Below are positions 50,222-58,994 of a DNA stretch of 64,000 nt, piece by piece. The DNA is from Paracrocinitomix mangrovi (GTDB taxonomy: Bacteria; Bacteroidota; Bacteroidia; Flavobacteriales_D; Crocinitomicaceae). Numbering within the stretch: position 1 is the first letter of the stretch; each line of letters starts with the position of its first letter. The DNA lies in assembly GCF_019740355.2 (NCBI RefSeq), contig NZ_CP091819.1, positions 3,348,001-3,412,000 of the forward strand, given 5' to 3'. The position numbers and the translations under genes were made by a program. Under the pieces are notes generated by a model. That model was not told the origin of the DNA. It ran no database searches and saw only the letters and a list, made by a program, of their open reading frames with translations.

Positions 50222-50881
50222 ATGAAATATACATTGATAATTTTACTCTTTCTCCCAACTGTTTTATTTGGTCAAAAACCTTCTGATTTGGAATTGTGGA
50301 CGGGAGGAACAGTCAACTTTAAATTCAACAAGCTTTTGTCACTTGATGTAACAGAGCAAGTTAGATTTAATAACAATATATCTTCCTACAAAAAGTCATT
50401 TACACAAGTTGGGCTCAAAATTAATTTACCCAAAGGATTTGGCATAGTACCGGCTTACCGTTTCAATGTTGAAGCTGGAGGAGTGTTAGATCATAGATTA
50501 AGTTTAGATGGGACTTATAAGTGGGATAAAAAGGGATTTCCTTTAACCGTAGGTTACCGTATGAGATTTCAACATAAGTTTATCGACACCAAAACTTATT
50601 GGCGGAATAAAGTCAAGTTAGGCTGGAAACTTTCTAAGTTAGTGGATCCTTTTATGGCGTATGAGTTGTTTTTTAGATTCAATGGTAAAAATGAATTCCG
50701 TGTGTCAAGGTTTACTGTTGGATTAGATTGGAGAATCACCAAGAGATTTTATGTGTCAACCTACTACAGGCTTCAAGACGACATTTTTGTAAAAAATCCC
50801 GAAAGGCAGCACATCATTGGTTTGATGTTGGATTATAAATTCAGACCTAAGAAAAAATCAAATCAGTCCAGTATTGAATGA
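50222..50881 (+). CDS. DUF2490 outer-membrane-like protein
   Basis: 219 residues. A signal peptide (KYTLIILLFLPTVLFGQ) is followed by alternating beta-strand patterns rich in aromatic residues ('SLDVTEQVRFNNNISSYKKS', 'YRMRFQHKFIDTKTYWRNKV', 'FMAYELFFRFNGKNEFRVSR', 'TYYRLQDDIFVKNPERQHII') that match DUF2490, a small outer-membrane barrel family. Monocistronic. Function unknown. Confidence 0.83.
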   Translation: MKYTLIILLFLPTVLFGQKPSDLELWTGGTVNFKFNKLLSLDVTEQVRFNNNISSYKKSFTQVGLKINLPKGFGIVPAYRFNVEAGGVLDHRLSLDGTYKWDKKGFPLTVGYRMRFQHKFIDTKTYWRNKVKLGWKLSKLVDPFMAYELFFRFNGKNEFRVSRFTVGLDWRITKRFYVSTYYRLQDDIFVKNPERQHIIGLMLDYKFRPKKKSNQSSIE

Positions 50882-50906
50882 TTGGATTAAACTCTTACTC
50901 CAATTA

Positions 50907-50931
50907 CCCTTCGACAGGCTCAGGATAAACT
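50907..50931. repeat. Dispersed-repeat-like intergenic element
   Basis: CCCTTCGACAGGCTCAGGAT, followed by AAACT, lies between converging genes. From memory this motif recurs in intergenic regions of many bacterial genomes; it can form a partial hairpin (CCTTCGACAGGCTCAGG). Only one copy is in this window. Confidence 0.4.
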
Positions 50932-50950
50932 GCTTAAATAGATGTTCGAA

Positions 50951-52378
50951 TTATATTCTCACACCTATTACGCAAACGTCATCCACTTGGTCTAATTTAT
51001 CTTTCCAATTTTCAAAGGTTTTATCAATTGCTGATTTTTGCTCTACCATTGACAAATTTTGAATGGAAAGTAATAATTCTTTAAAGGCTTTTGCTTTGTA
51101 TTTTTTGCCTTTTGGACCACCAAACTGATCTGTGTATCCGTCTGAAAAAATATAAAAAACGTCTCCTTTGTTAAGTTGAATTTTATGTGTTTGATAAGGT
51201 TGAGGAGAATCAAACTTCCCTATGGGCTGCTTGTCCGCTTTTATTTCTTCTACTGTTGTTCCACCATTTCGAACAATCCATAAAGGGTTGTGAGCACCCG
51301 CATACTTTAGAACAGAATGAGAATGAGTGTTGAGCGCAAGTGAAACAAGTGCAATGTCCATTCCGTCTTTTACTTCTACCTCACTTTTTTCAAATTCCTT
51401 TATTACTATCTCTCTGCACTGATCTAAGATTTTGCCTGGCTCAAATATTTTGTATTCTCGTACAGCTCTGTTTAAAGCATTATTGCAAATCACACTTACC
51501 ATGGCTCCGGGAACTCCATGTCCTGTACAATCTGCTGCAGCCAATAAAATGCCTTCAGTACCTGATGAATCTTTGAATGGCTCTAGCCAATAAAAATCAC
51601 CTGCAACAATATCTTTAGGTTTATAGATGATAAAACATTCTTGCAGGCATTCATTTACTCTTTTATCAGATGGTAAAATTGCTTTTTGAATACTTTTTGC
51701 ATAGGAAATACTATCTGTTATTTCTCTTAAAAGATTTTCTTTTTCAATATTGCTTTCCTCTAATTTGCCAATTGTAGCCGTTAATTCCTGTGTTCTTTCT
51801 TCAACCTGTTTTTCAAGCTCCTTTTGATGATTTCTCAATTTTTCTTGAATATGTGTTTCCACAATTTTAGAAGATGCCATGGCTGCAATAGTCGTCAGCA
51901 TTTGAAGATCTTCTTCAGAGTAAAAATCTTTTTCAGGGTGTTCTGAATCTATGACACCAATTACTTTGCCTTCTGATAATATAGGTACTGCAATTTCAGA
52001 TAAACGAGATGCGTCATCAATTTGATACCTGGCATCACTTGAAGTGTCAGAAATTAGCTCAGGTTTACCTGTTGCCGCAACATGACCACAAATTCCCTGA
52101 CCCACCTTTAGTTTTATGGGATTGTCAATGTCAAAATCAATTGGATTCTTTGGCCCATGAGCAGCACGTTGAATTAAAAATTCATTGTTTTCATCAAATA
52201 GGTAAACAACGCAATCTATAAATCCAAGCTTTGCTATTGCGTGTTTCGCAACTCCCCATACAATTTCATCTACAGTAGAAAATTTTAATAGTTGTACAGC
52301 AAATGAATTAATCACCTCTAAATAATGTGACCTTTTTAATAAGTCACTCATTTCATGATTATTGGATTTAGCTGGCAT
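50951..52378 (-). CDS. GAF-domain SpoIIE/PP2C phosphatase
   Basis: 475 residues. A GAF domain (about 20-165, 'IGVIDSEHPEKDFYSEEDLQ') is followed by a coiled coil (about 170-215) and a SpoIIE-type PP2C phosphatase domain (about 235-475) with 'DIVAGDFYWLEPFKDSSG', 'AADCTGHGVPGAMVSVICNN', 'VLKYAGAHNPLWIV' and 'DGYTDQFGGPKGKKYKAKAF'. Metal-binding Asp residues are present. It probably acts on a STAS-type anti-anti-sigma antagonist after sensing a small ligand. A -7-like TATTTTTA (52383-52390) ends 4 bases before the ATG. The divergent neighbour encodes a STAS-like protein. Confidence 0.91.
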   Translation of the reverse strand: MPAKSNNHEMSDLLKRSHYLEVINSFAVQLLKFSTVDEIVWGVAKHAIAKLGFIDCVVYLFDENNEFLIQRAAHGPKNPIDFDIDNPIKLKVGQGICGHVAATGKPELISDTSSDARYQIDDASRLSEIAVPILSEGKVIGVIDSEHPEKDFYSEEDLQMLTTIAAMASSKIVETHIQEKLRNHQKELEKQVEERTQELTATIGKLEESNIEKENLLREITDSISYAKSIQKAILPSDKRVNECLQECFIIYKPKDIVAGDFYWLEPFKDSSGTEGILLAAADCTGHGVPGAMVSVICNNALNRAVREYKIFEPGKILDQCREIVIKEFEKSEVEVKDGMDIALVSLALNTHSHSVLKYAGAHNPLWIVRNGGTTVEEIKADKQPIGKFDSPQPYQTHKIQLNKGDVFYIFSDGYTDQFGGPKGKKYKAKAFKELLLSIQNLSMVEQKSAIDKTFENWKDKLDQVDDVCVIGVRI

Positions 52379-52512
52379 GAGTTAAAAATAGCACAAATTG
52401 TATTGGGTTGAAAAATGAATGGGAAAAAAGCAGTCATTAATTTTTGATAAAAGCTTTATTGGAAAGGGTTTGTTCGCTGTGATCAATTAAATAGGATTGT
52501 TATATTAGGGTC

Positions 52513-52914
52513 ATGTCGTACTTGAAAGAGGTAAATATTGAATGTGCGGAAATTGCTTTGCTTGATTCAGGGATAATACAAATTAGGTATAAAGCTGATT
52601 ACGAAGTAGAGTTGAAAGATGTAATGGAGGTAGAAAAGGTCTTTATTGACTTTTCAGAGAGTGCTGAAATTTTTTGCTTAATGGACACATCTGGGAGGTT
52701 TAACATCTTTAGTAAAGAAGCTCAAAAATTTCTTTCAAATGAAGCATCAATTGTGAGGGAGAATAAGTTAAAAGGATCTGCGGTAGTCATTGATAATTTA
52801 CCAAACAGGATAATCGCCCAATTCTTCTCAAAATTTTACAAGCCTCAATTTCCTATGAAAATATTTTCAAGTCAAGAGGAGGGGATGAAATGGCTAAGTA
52901 TGTTGAAAGGGTGA
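52513..52914 (+). CDS. STAS-like / DUF7793 protein
   Basis: 133 residues, soluble. 'ALLDSGIIQIRYKADYEVEL' then 'FIDFSESAEIFCLMDTSGRF' and 'VRENKLKGSAVVIDNLPNRI' match a SpoIIAA-like STAS domain of the DUF7793 type found in Bacteroidota. It is divergent from the GAF-PP2C phosphatase, so it could be its substrate or partner (inference). A -7-like TATATTAG (52501-52508) ends 4 bases before the ATG. Confidence 0.72.
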   Translation: MSYLKEVNIECAEIALLDSGIIQIRYKADYEVELKDVMEVEKVFIDFSESAEIFCLMDTSGRFNIFSKEAQKFLSNEASIVRENKLKGSAVVIDNLPNRIIAQFFSKFYKPQFPMKIFSSQEEGMKWLSMLKG

Positions 52915-52941
52915 AAGAGGAGATTGTATTTTCAAACTGGA

Positions 52942-54000
52942 TTATCTTTTCTTTGATTTGTAATAATTCTTAATGTGTTTACTTAAAGCTTTTCCTTTCT
53001 GTTTTCTTTCAATCTCAGAAGATTCAAAATGTTCTTGTTCTTTTTGAAGTTGCATATAGTTATCGTAATCAGCTTGTGAGATTTCTCTATTTTCTAAAGC
53101 CTTTATAACTGCGCAACCAGATTCATTTAGATGTTTACAATCACTGAATTTACATGCAGATGCTATTTCAACAATGTTATCAAATGTTTCTTCAATTCCG
53201 GAAGATACCGAGACCATACCCACTTCTCGCATACCCGGGTTATCAATAATCATTGAGCCATTCTCAAGTACAACTAATTCTCGGTGACTTGTGGTGTGTT
53301 TTCCCCTTACAATGGTTTCACTTATGGCAGCCGTTTCCATCAATTTCTTTCCTGACAGTTTATTAAGTAAAGTACTTTTCCCAACTCCTGAAGAACCCAA
53401 AAGACAATAAGTTTGATTGGGTTTGAGGAATGCTAATAGTGATGCCAATCCTAAATCACTCTCACAACTAGTTATAATAATTGGAATGTTTGGAATTCTG
53501 TTATTAATCATTGACTTAAGTTCATCTCGTTTTTCACTTTCAATTAAGTCAATTTTATTTAATACAATAACCGCTTCTATCCTTGATTCAAGGACAATTG
53601 TAAGATACCTTTGAATTCTATTAATGCTAAAATCTCTATCCACAGCAACTATTATAAAAGCTGTGTCTATATTTGCTGCAATCAATTGCCTGTCACCTTC
53701 TTTTCCGACTGCTTTTCTTTCTAGTGTATTTAATCGAGGAAGAATATCGTAGATTATAGCCTGCCCTTCGTTGAACTCTTGAAAAACCACCCAGTCACCC
53801 ACAGCCGGAAAATCACTCCTGCTCTCAGCTTTATATCGCATCTGGCCAAGAATTTCAGCATCATATTCTCCCTCCTTATTTTTAAGAATGTAACGTTCTT
53901 TATGCTCAAGTATAACTCTGCCAACACGAAAATCTTCATACCCATTTTCAATGCGGTATTTCTCCATTTCTTCAGTATAGCCTAAATTGAAAGTATTCAT
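52942..54000 (-). CDS. rsgA: Ribosome small-subunit-dependent GTPase A
   Basis: 352 residues. An N-terminal OB domain (about 20-95, 'SDFPAVGDWVVF') is followed by a circularly permuted GTPase domain (G4 'VIVLNKIDLIES' before G1 'LLGSSGVGKSTLLNKLSG', then G3 'IIDNPGMRE') and a C-terminal zinc knuckle (CKFSDCKHLNESGCAV). RsgA tests and matures the 30S subunit late in assembly. A -7-like TAACTTTA (54006-54013) ends 5 bases before the ATG. Confidence 0.95.
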   Translation of the reverse strand: MNTFNLGYTEEMEKYRIENGYEDFRVGRVILEHKERYILKNKEGEYDAEILGQMRYKAESRSDFPAVGDWVVFQEFNEGQAIIYDILPRLNTLERKAVGKEGDRQLIAANIDTAFIIVAVDRDFSINRIQRYLTIVLESRIEAVIVLNKIDLIESEKRDELKSMINNRIPNIPIIITSCESDLGLASLLAFLKPNQTYCLLGSSGVGKSTLLNKLSGKKLMETAAISETIVRGKHTTSHRELVVLENGSMIIDNPGMREVGMVSVSSGIEETFDNIVEIASACKFSDCKHLNESGCAVIKALENREISQADYDNYMQLQKEQEHFESSEIERKQKGKALSKHIKNYYKSKKR

Positions 54001-54033
54001 TTACGTAAAGTTAGTAAACATACAGAAAGCCTC

Positions 54034-54051
54034 TCCCGATAGCTATCGGGA
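54034..54051. repeat. 18-bp palindrome TCCCGATAGCTATCGGGA
   Basis: Perfect palindrome between rsgA and the four-helix-bundle gene. From memory, similar CCCGATAGCTATCGGG elements are frequent in intergenic regions of Bacteroidota; the role is unknown. In RNA it would form an 8-9 bp hairpin. Confidence 0.5.
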
Positions 54052-54086
54052 CTATTCTTCTTCTCTTTCTGTTCTCAGAGAATGGA

Positions 54087-54434
54087 TTAATCTAAATTTT
54101 TAATCATAGTATATAGCATTCTTGAAAGTTCATCCGCTTGGTTTTCCAAATTAGCATAATCATCTTGAGAAATAATATTGTCATCTTTAAGAACATCAAT
54201 TGCAGCAACGCATTCAAAGACAGAACTTCTTGTTATCACGAAAAAATTTCTTCGATCTCTTTTGGTGTATCTACCTGAACCTTCTGCAAGATTTAAAACA
54301 ATACTGAATGATGCTCTTTTTAGTTGATCTTTTTCATACGATTCTAGTCTTTTACTAGCGGCAATTTCCTTTGCACTTTGGTGAAAAAGTTTAGCTTTTT
54401 TGTATACCTCGAGCTGTTGAAAATGAAATTTCAT
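54087..54434 (-). CDS. Four-helix-bundle (S23/IVS-type) protein
   Basis: 115 residues of the four-helix-bundle family first known from open frames within 23S rRNA intervening sequences. Key features are 'FQQLEVYKKAKLFHQSAKEI', 'DQLKRASFSIVLNLAEGSGR', 'RDRRNFFVITRSSVFECVAA' and the final helix 'NQADELSRMLYTMIKNL'. It stands alone beside tRNA genes rather than in rRNA. It forms pentameric bundles in known structures; molecular function unknown. Confidence 0.88.
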   Translation of the reverse strand: MKFHFQQLEVYKKAKLFHQSAKEIAASKRLESYEKDQLKRASFSIVLNLAEGSGRYTKRDRRNFFVITRSSVFECVAAIDVLKDDNIISQDDYANLENQADELSRMLYTMIKNLD

Positions 54435-54532
54435 ATCAATTAATTTTAGCGCGAGTTAAATGATTTTGAGAATGAGAAAGAAGAAAAACAGAAGAGAAGC
54501 CTCATTCTCATTCTGCTTCTCTTTCTGTTTTG

Positions 54533-54616
<84 letters not shown>

Positions 54617-54671
54617 AACCTCTTCCGAAGAAGAAATTTGTGGACTTCAGGCAGAAGTCCGTGGTTTGGCG

Positions 54672-54744
54672 AGCGGGAGACGGGGTTCGAACCCGCGACC
54701 TCGACCTTGGCAAGGTCGCGCTCTACCAGCTGAGCTACTCTCGC
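54672..54744 (-). tRNA. tRNA-Gly (anticodon GCC)
   Basis: The minus strand reads GCGAGAGTAGCTCAG..., with anticodon stem-loop CGACC-TTGCCAA-GGTCG (anticodon GCC) and T-arm GCGGG-TTCGAAC-CCCGT. The 3' acceptor strand is CTCCCGC, which leaves an A4-C69 mismatch against 5' GCGAGAG; a T in place of the central C would restore pairing. The rest of the molecule is canonical, so it is probably functional but worth checking. Confidence 0.93.
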
Positions 54745-54869
54745 TTTTATCGTATACCGAATAAATTCGGCGTAAAGGCTTTCATTTCAATATTCCCTAA
54801 AAAAACACGTCAGTTTTCATTTTCGGGAGGGCAAATATAATACTTAAAAATAAATTCGAAAAAGAAACT

Positions 54870-55760
54870 TTAAGACTTTTTTCTCTTATGTTTCTTATGA
54901 AGGTTGTAAATCATTCCATCTGAGAGTCCTATCTTAGGAACAAACACCTCTTTAGACCCCAGTTTTTTAAAGATTTTTCTATAAATTTCAAATGCCGGAG
55001 CAATTACATCAGCTCTGTCTGGCTTTAATTTAAATTCTGACACACGCTTTTCAAGACTCATTTTTGAAATTTCGTCAGCTAAATCATTGAACTCTTTCAT
55101 TCCAATTGGTTCTGCTGATTTTTTTCCAAGGAGCTTATGAATTTTATTGATATTTCCCCCTGTTGCAAATGTGATGTAATCAACATCTTTTTTGATGTAT
55201 TGATCAATCCATTTGTCAACTTCTTCCCAGATGTCGGATTTAACTTTTTCTTTCAAAAGCCTAATTGTACCAACTGTAAAAGATTGTGAAGCTACTTTTT
55301 CCCCTTTTTTAAAGATGGAAACCTCCGTACTTCCTCCTCCAACATCAATTACAATAAATGGAGATTTGCTGTTAAACTCTAATAAGAAAAAGGTAGATAA
55401 AATCAATTTAGCTTCTTCAGCACCTTCAATGATTTCAATCTCTACACCTGTTTCCTTTTTAATTTTTTTCTTAATCTGCTTTCCGTTTTCTGCTTCTCGC
55501 ATTGCAGATGTAGCACAAGCTCTCAATTCGTCAACGTTAAATACTTCCGCAATTAGTTTGAATGCCTGAATTGATTTTACAAATTCGGTGATTTTACTTT
55601 CAGATATTTTACCATTATCAAATACTTCCAAACCTAACCTAAGAGGAATACGGGTATATGATATCTTTTTGACGAAATGTTGGTCTCCTTCTTCTTCAAC
55701 TTCTCCTATCAAAAGTCTCGCGGCATTTGTTCCAATGTCAATAGCTCCAAATCTACTCAT
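54870..55760 (-). CDS. Ppx/GppA-family phosphatase
   Basis: 296 residues with an actin-like ATPase fold. Phosphate-binding loops are 'GAIDIGTNAARLLIGE' and 'FIVIDVGGGSTEVSIF', plus 'GTIRLLKEKVKSDIWEEVD' and 'KIGLSDGMIYNLHK'. The short length (no C-terminal HD-like domain) is normal for Bacteroidota homologues. It hydrolyses polyphosphate or pppGpp. Its ATG overlaps the stop of the polyphosphate kinase gene (ATGA), so synthesis and breakdown are co-expressed. Confidence 0.93.
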   Translation of the reverse strand: MSRFGAIDIGTNAARLLIGEVEEEGDQHFVKKISYTRIPLRLGLEVFDNGKISESKITEFVKSIQAFKLIAEVFNVDELRACATSAMREAENGKQIKKKIKKETGVEIEIIEGAEEAKLILSTFFLLEFNSKSPFIVIDVGGGSTEVSIFKKGEKVASQSFTVGTIRLLKEKVKSDIWEEVDKWIDQYIKKDVDYITFATGGNINKIHKLLGKKSAEPIGMKEFNDLADEISKMSLEKRVSEFKLKPDRADVIAPAFEIYRKIFKKLGSKEVFVPKIGLSDGMIYNLHKKHKRKKS

Positions 55761-57808
55761 TCAGTAATCTTGGCTTTATAGTATTTGTAAAGTTCTTTTT
55801 GCGAACTGAAAGGAATGTCATTTTGTCCCTTATATCGATCATTTTTTTGATCCTTATCTATAATTCGGGATTTTGTATTGTCTTTTAAAGCACTAAGCAC
55901 TATTTCTTTCAATTCTTCTTGAATGTCCTGGTCATAAATTGGGGTAGTAACTTCAATTCTTCTGTCCAGATTTCTTCCCATCCAATCAGCTGAAGAGATA
56001 AAATATTTTTCATCACCTCCATTTGCAAAAATAATAATTCTTGAATGCTCTAGATATCTACCTACAACACTTCTCACTTCAATGTTTTCTGACAAGCCTT
56101 TTACACCCGGAACCAAACCACAAATCCCTCTAACTATGGCATGAATTTGCACACCGGCATTAGATGCTTCATACAATTTCTTAATCATTTTAGCATCAAT
56201 GAGATTGTTGATTTTTAGATAGATGTAAGCGTCTTCGCCGTTTTGAGCATGCGTAATTTCCTGATCAATCAAACTATTAAGTTTTCTTCTGGTGTTAAAT
56301 GGAGAAACCATTAACTCCCTGAAAACAGAACGGTCAAAGTTATTTTTGAAAATTTTAAATACTTTATCAACTTCTTTAGTAATGTTTGGATTGGCAGTCA
56401 ACAAAGATACATCCGTATATACTTTTGCAGTCTTTTCATGGAAATTACCGGTTCCAATATGTGCTATTGATTGTGATTTTCCGCCCACTCTTCTTTTGAT
56501 AATGAAAAGTTTAGAGTGTACTTTCAAGTTTTGAACACCAAACAATACAGTCACACCATTATCCTCTAAATAGTTTGACCATTTAATGTTATTTTTTTCA
56601 TCAAATCTTGCCAGTAATTCAATTACCACAGCAACTCTTTTTCCATTTTTTGCAGCTGAAATAAGTGCATTAATGATTTGCGAATCTTTAGCAACCCTGT
56701 ATAAATTGATTTTTATTGAAGTTACTTTTGGGTCAATTGCGGCTTCACGCAAAATATCAATTACATGCTGAAATCTTTGATACGGATATGATAACATGAT
56801 GTCTTTTTCAACAATCTTATCCAGCATTGATTGGTTTTTTTCTACAAATGCAGGGTGTGATAAGGGTTCTGCTTTAGGAAATACAAACTCTTTTATTCCA
56901 AAGTCAGGAAATCCCATAAAGTCTTTAAAGTTATGATATCTACCTCCTGGAATAATATTTTCACCGGCTTCTAACCTTTGAACTTGCATTAAATAGGTAA
57001 GTAAATCTACTGGCATTGAAGCATCATATACAAATCTTACCGTGTCTCCTTCTTTACGCATTTCAACACTGTCCTGCATTTTTTCAAGGAAACTTTTAGA
57101 GATATCATCATCCAAATCTAACTCGGCATCTCGTGTAATTTTAAATGTATAAGCTTCTATTTTGTCAAATTCAAAAATGGTAAAGATGTTAGCTAAATGA
57201 AATCTGATAATATCATCTAACAAAATGAGTTTTTTAACCCCGTTTTCATTTTCGCTTGGGATGATATAAAATCTTGATACCGTATTGGGAATTTGAATCA
57301 AAGCATATTTCACTTTAGCTTTCTCAAAACTGGTCATCTTAATTGCCAGATAAATTCCTTTATCTTGTAGCTTTGGAAATGGACGCTTTGAAGAAAGCAT
57401 AATAGGCACAATCTGAGGTCTTACTCTACTTTCGTAGTATTCAGAAATGTGCTTAATTTCTTCCTCTTTTAAGTGAGATTCGTTCGTCTGTAAAACGTGT
57501 TTTTCTTTAAGTAAACCCAGCAATTTTTCATAAGACAACATGAAAAGTCTTTGCTGCTCAATTACCTCATTTTTAATTTCTGTTAATAGTTTTCTTGGGC
57601 CTCCTTTAAAACCTTCCACTTTTTTAGTGCCCAATGCATCCATTCTTCTTAATGTTGCAACACGGACCCTGAAAAATTCATCAAGATTATTAGAGTAAAT
57701 TCCTAAAAAACGAATGCGCTCAATTAGTGGATTGTTTTCATCAAGTGATTCTTGCAGTACGCGCTCGTTGAATGATAACCAGCTAAGTTCTCGGTTGTAA
57801 AGTTCCAT
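55757..57808 (-). CDS. ppk1: Polyphosphate kinase 1
   Basis: 683 residues, standard PPK1 length. The N-terminal 'NRELSWLSFNERVLQES' opens the enzyme. The two catalytic histidines are in 'LKVHSKLFIIKR' (His about 429) and 'LEHSRIIIFANGG' (His about 584), with 'HIGTGNFHEKTAKVYTDVSL' and 'ISSADWMGRNLDRRIEV'. It polymerises ATP gamma-phosphate into polyphosphate. It is the first gene of an operon with Ppx/GppA. A hairpin just upstream ends the previous transcript. Confidence 0.96.
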   Translation of the reverse strand: MELYNRELSWLSFNERVLQESLDENNPLIERIRFLGIYSNNLDEFFRVRVATLRRMDALGTKKVEGFKGGPRKLLTEIKNEVIEQQRLFMLSYEKLLGLLKEKHVLQTNESHLKEEEIKHISEYYESRVRPQIVPIMLSSKRPFPKLQDKGIYLAIKMTSFEKAKVKYALIQIPNTVSRFYIIPSENENGVKKLILLDDIIRFHLANIFTIFEFDKIEAYTFKITRDAELDLDDDISKSFLEKMQDSVEMRKEGDTVRFVYDASMPVDLLTYLMQVQRLEAGENIIPGGRYHNFKDFMGFPDFGIKEFVFPKAEPLSHPAFVEKNQSMLDKIVEKDIMLSYPYQRFQHVIDILREAAIDPKVTSIKINLYRVAKDSQIINALISAAKNGKRVAVVIELLARFDEKNNIKWSNYLEDNGVTVLFGVQNLKVHSKLFIIKRRVGGKSQSIAHIGTGNFHEKTAKVYTDVSLLTANPNITKEVDKVFKIFKNNFDRSVFRELMVSPFNTRRKLNSLIDQEITHAQNGEDAYIYLKINNLIDAKMIKKLYEASNAGVQIHAIVRGICGLVPGVKGLSENIEVRSVVGRYLEHSRIIIFANGGDEKYFISSADWMGRNLDRRIEVTTPIYDQDIQEELKEIVLSALKDNTKSRIIDKDQKNDRYKGQNDIPFSSQKELYKYYKAKITE

Positions 57809-57838
57809 TCGATTGTGAAGTAGGATTGCCTTAAAATA

Positions 57839-57875
57839 AAAATACCAGCTAATATCGTTTACTAGCTGGTATTTT
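57839..57875 (-). terminator. Hairpin terminator after the LuxE-like gene
   Basis: Stem AAAATACCAGCTA / TAGCTGGTATTTT (13 bp) with an 11-base loop, followed on the minus strand by ATTTTAA. It lies downstream of the LuxE-like gene and upstream of ppk1. Confidence 0.7.
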
Positions 57876-57966
57876 CACCTCAAAAAACTATGTTTCCATG
57901 AAAAAACAGTTCAAAGTTAAGTCTTATATTTTAATGACCAAAATAATTGAGAAAAAAATTTAAAAT

Positions 57967-58965
57967 TTATTGGATCAACAAATTGCAACCACGCAAATCT
58001 GCATTATCAAGTCTTCCTAAAACACTAAATCCATCTCCATTATACTTGCCCAAATCTTCTGTTTCAATGAATGAACAACTCCAGATATTTGCCAGGTCAA
58101 TTACATTTATTCCTCCTGAACCTTCTTCAATTATTTCAAATGGATCATTGTATCTGCGCAATAAAATTTTCATCCAGGGTGGAGTATAAAAAATACCATC
58201 TCCGGAAGAATATGCCTGACTTAATAATTCAGTCATGCCGTATTCTGAATGAATGCTTTCTACTTTTAGTCCTTTAGAAAGTGTGGCATGTAATTCTTCC
58301 TTTGTCATTTCTTGTCTGCGACCTTTCATGCCTCCGGTTTCCATGATAATACATCCACTTAAATCAGCTTGATAGTTCTCAACTAAGTCAAGAAGCGCAT
58401 AAGAAACTCCAATTAAGAGAATTTTTTTGTCGTTTTTTCTTCTGTTGATGACTTCCAACAATCTGTCTATATCGTTGAGAAAAAAACCACTTTCTTTATC
58501 TCTGCTCAACTGCATTAAATGATCAAACATGTAGATTAAAGAAGAGTTTTCATTTTCTAAATAATTGGGTAATAATCCTAAAATCAAATAGTCATCTATG
58601 GCACCATAAAATTGTTCAAACCCTTTAATAAATGATAACTGATAGATAGTTGGATCTACCAAATGATGTGTGCTTCTTGTTTGTCCGGTAGTGCCTGAAC
58701 TTTTGAAAATAATTGAGGTAGGAGCTGTTGATGATTTTATTTCGTGATGCTTGAAAAATGAAATGGGTAAAAAAGGTATTTCTTTTATTGATTTAATCCC
58801 CGAAATATCTTTACCCAGCAAGTCTACATATTGACGATAAACGGTGTTGTTGTCATATTGAAATTGAAAAATTTTCAGTGCCAGATCTTCAAATGCATCA
58901 GCAGACTGAATTTGAAATATACTTTTCAAATCAAATGGTAATTTATGCGTCACTTGTTCGTTCAT
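57967..58965 (-). CDS. LuxE-like acyl-protein synthetase/transferase
   Basis: 332 residues, soluble. An AMP-forming-type motif is visible in 'SIIFKSSGTTGQTRSTHHLV', and 'METGGMKGRRQEMTKEELHA' followed by 'VESIHSEYGMTELLSQAYSS' matches the LuxE / acyl-adenylate family. In Bacteroidota such genes occur outside luminescence operons, often next to surface polysaccharide or lipid genes; no such context is visible here. Activation of a fatty acid as an acyl-adenylate is the family reaction; the substrate is unknown. Confidence 0.83.
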   Translation of the reverse strand: MNEQVTHKLPFDLKSIFQIQSADAFEDLALKIFQFQYDNNTVYRQYVDLLGKDISGIKSIKEIPFLPISFFKHHEIKSSTAPTSIIFKSSGTTGQTRSTHHLVDPTIYQLSFIKGFEQFYGAIDDYLILGLLPNYLENENSSLIYMFDHLMQLSRDKESGFFLNDIDRLLEVINRRKNDKKILLIGVSYALLDLVENYQADLSGCIIMETGGMKGRRQEMTKEELHATLSKGLKVESIHSEYGMTELLSQAYSSGDGIFYTPPWMKILLRRYNDPFEIIEEGSGGINVIDLANIWSCSFIETEDLGKYNGDGFSVLGRLDNADLRGCNLLIQ

Positions 58966-58994
58966 CTATTATTAGCTAAATTCGCCTATACTAT

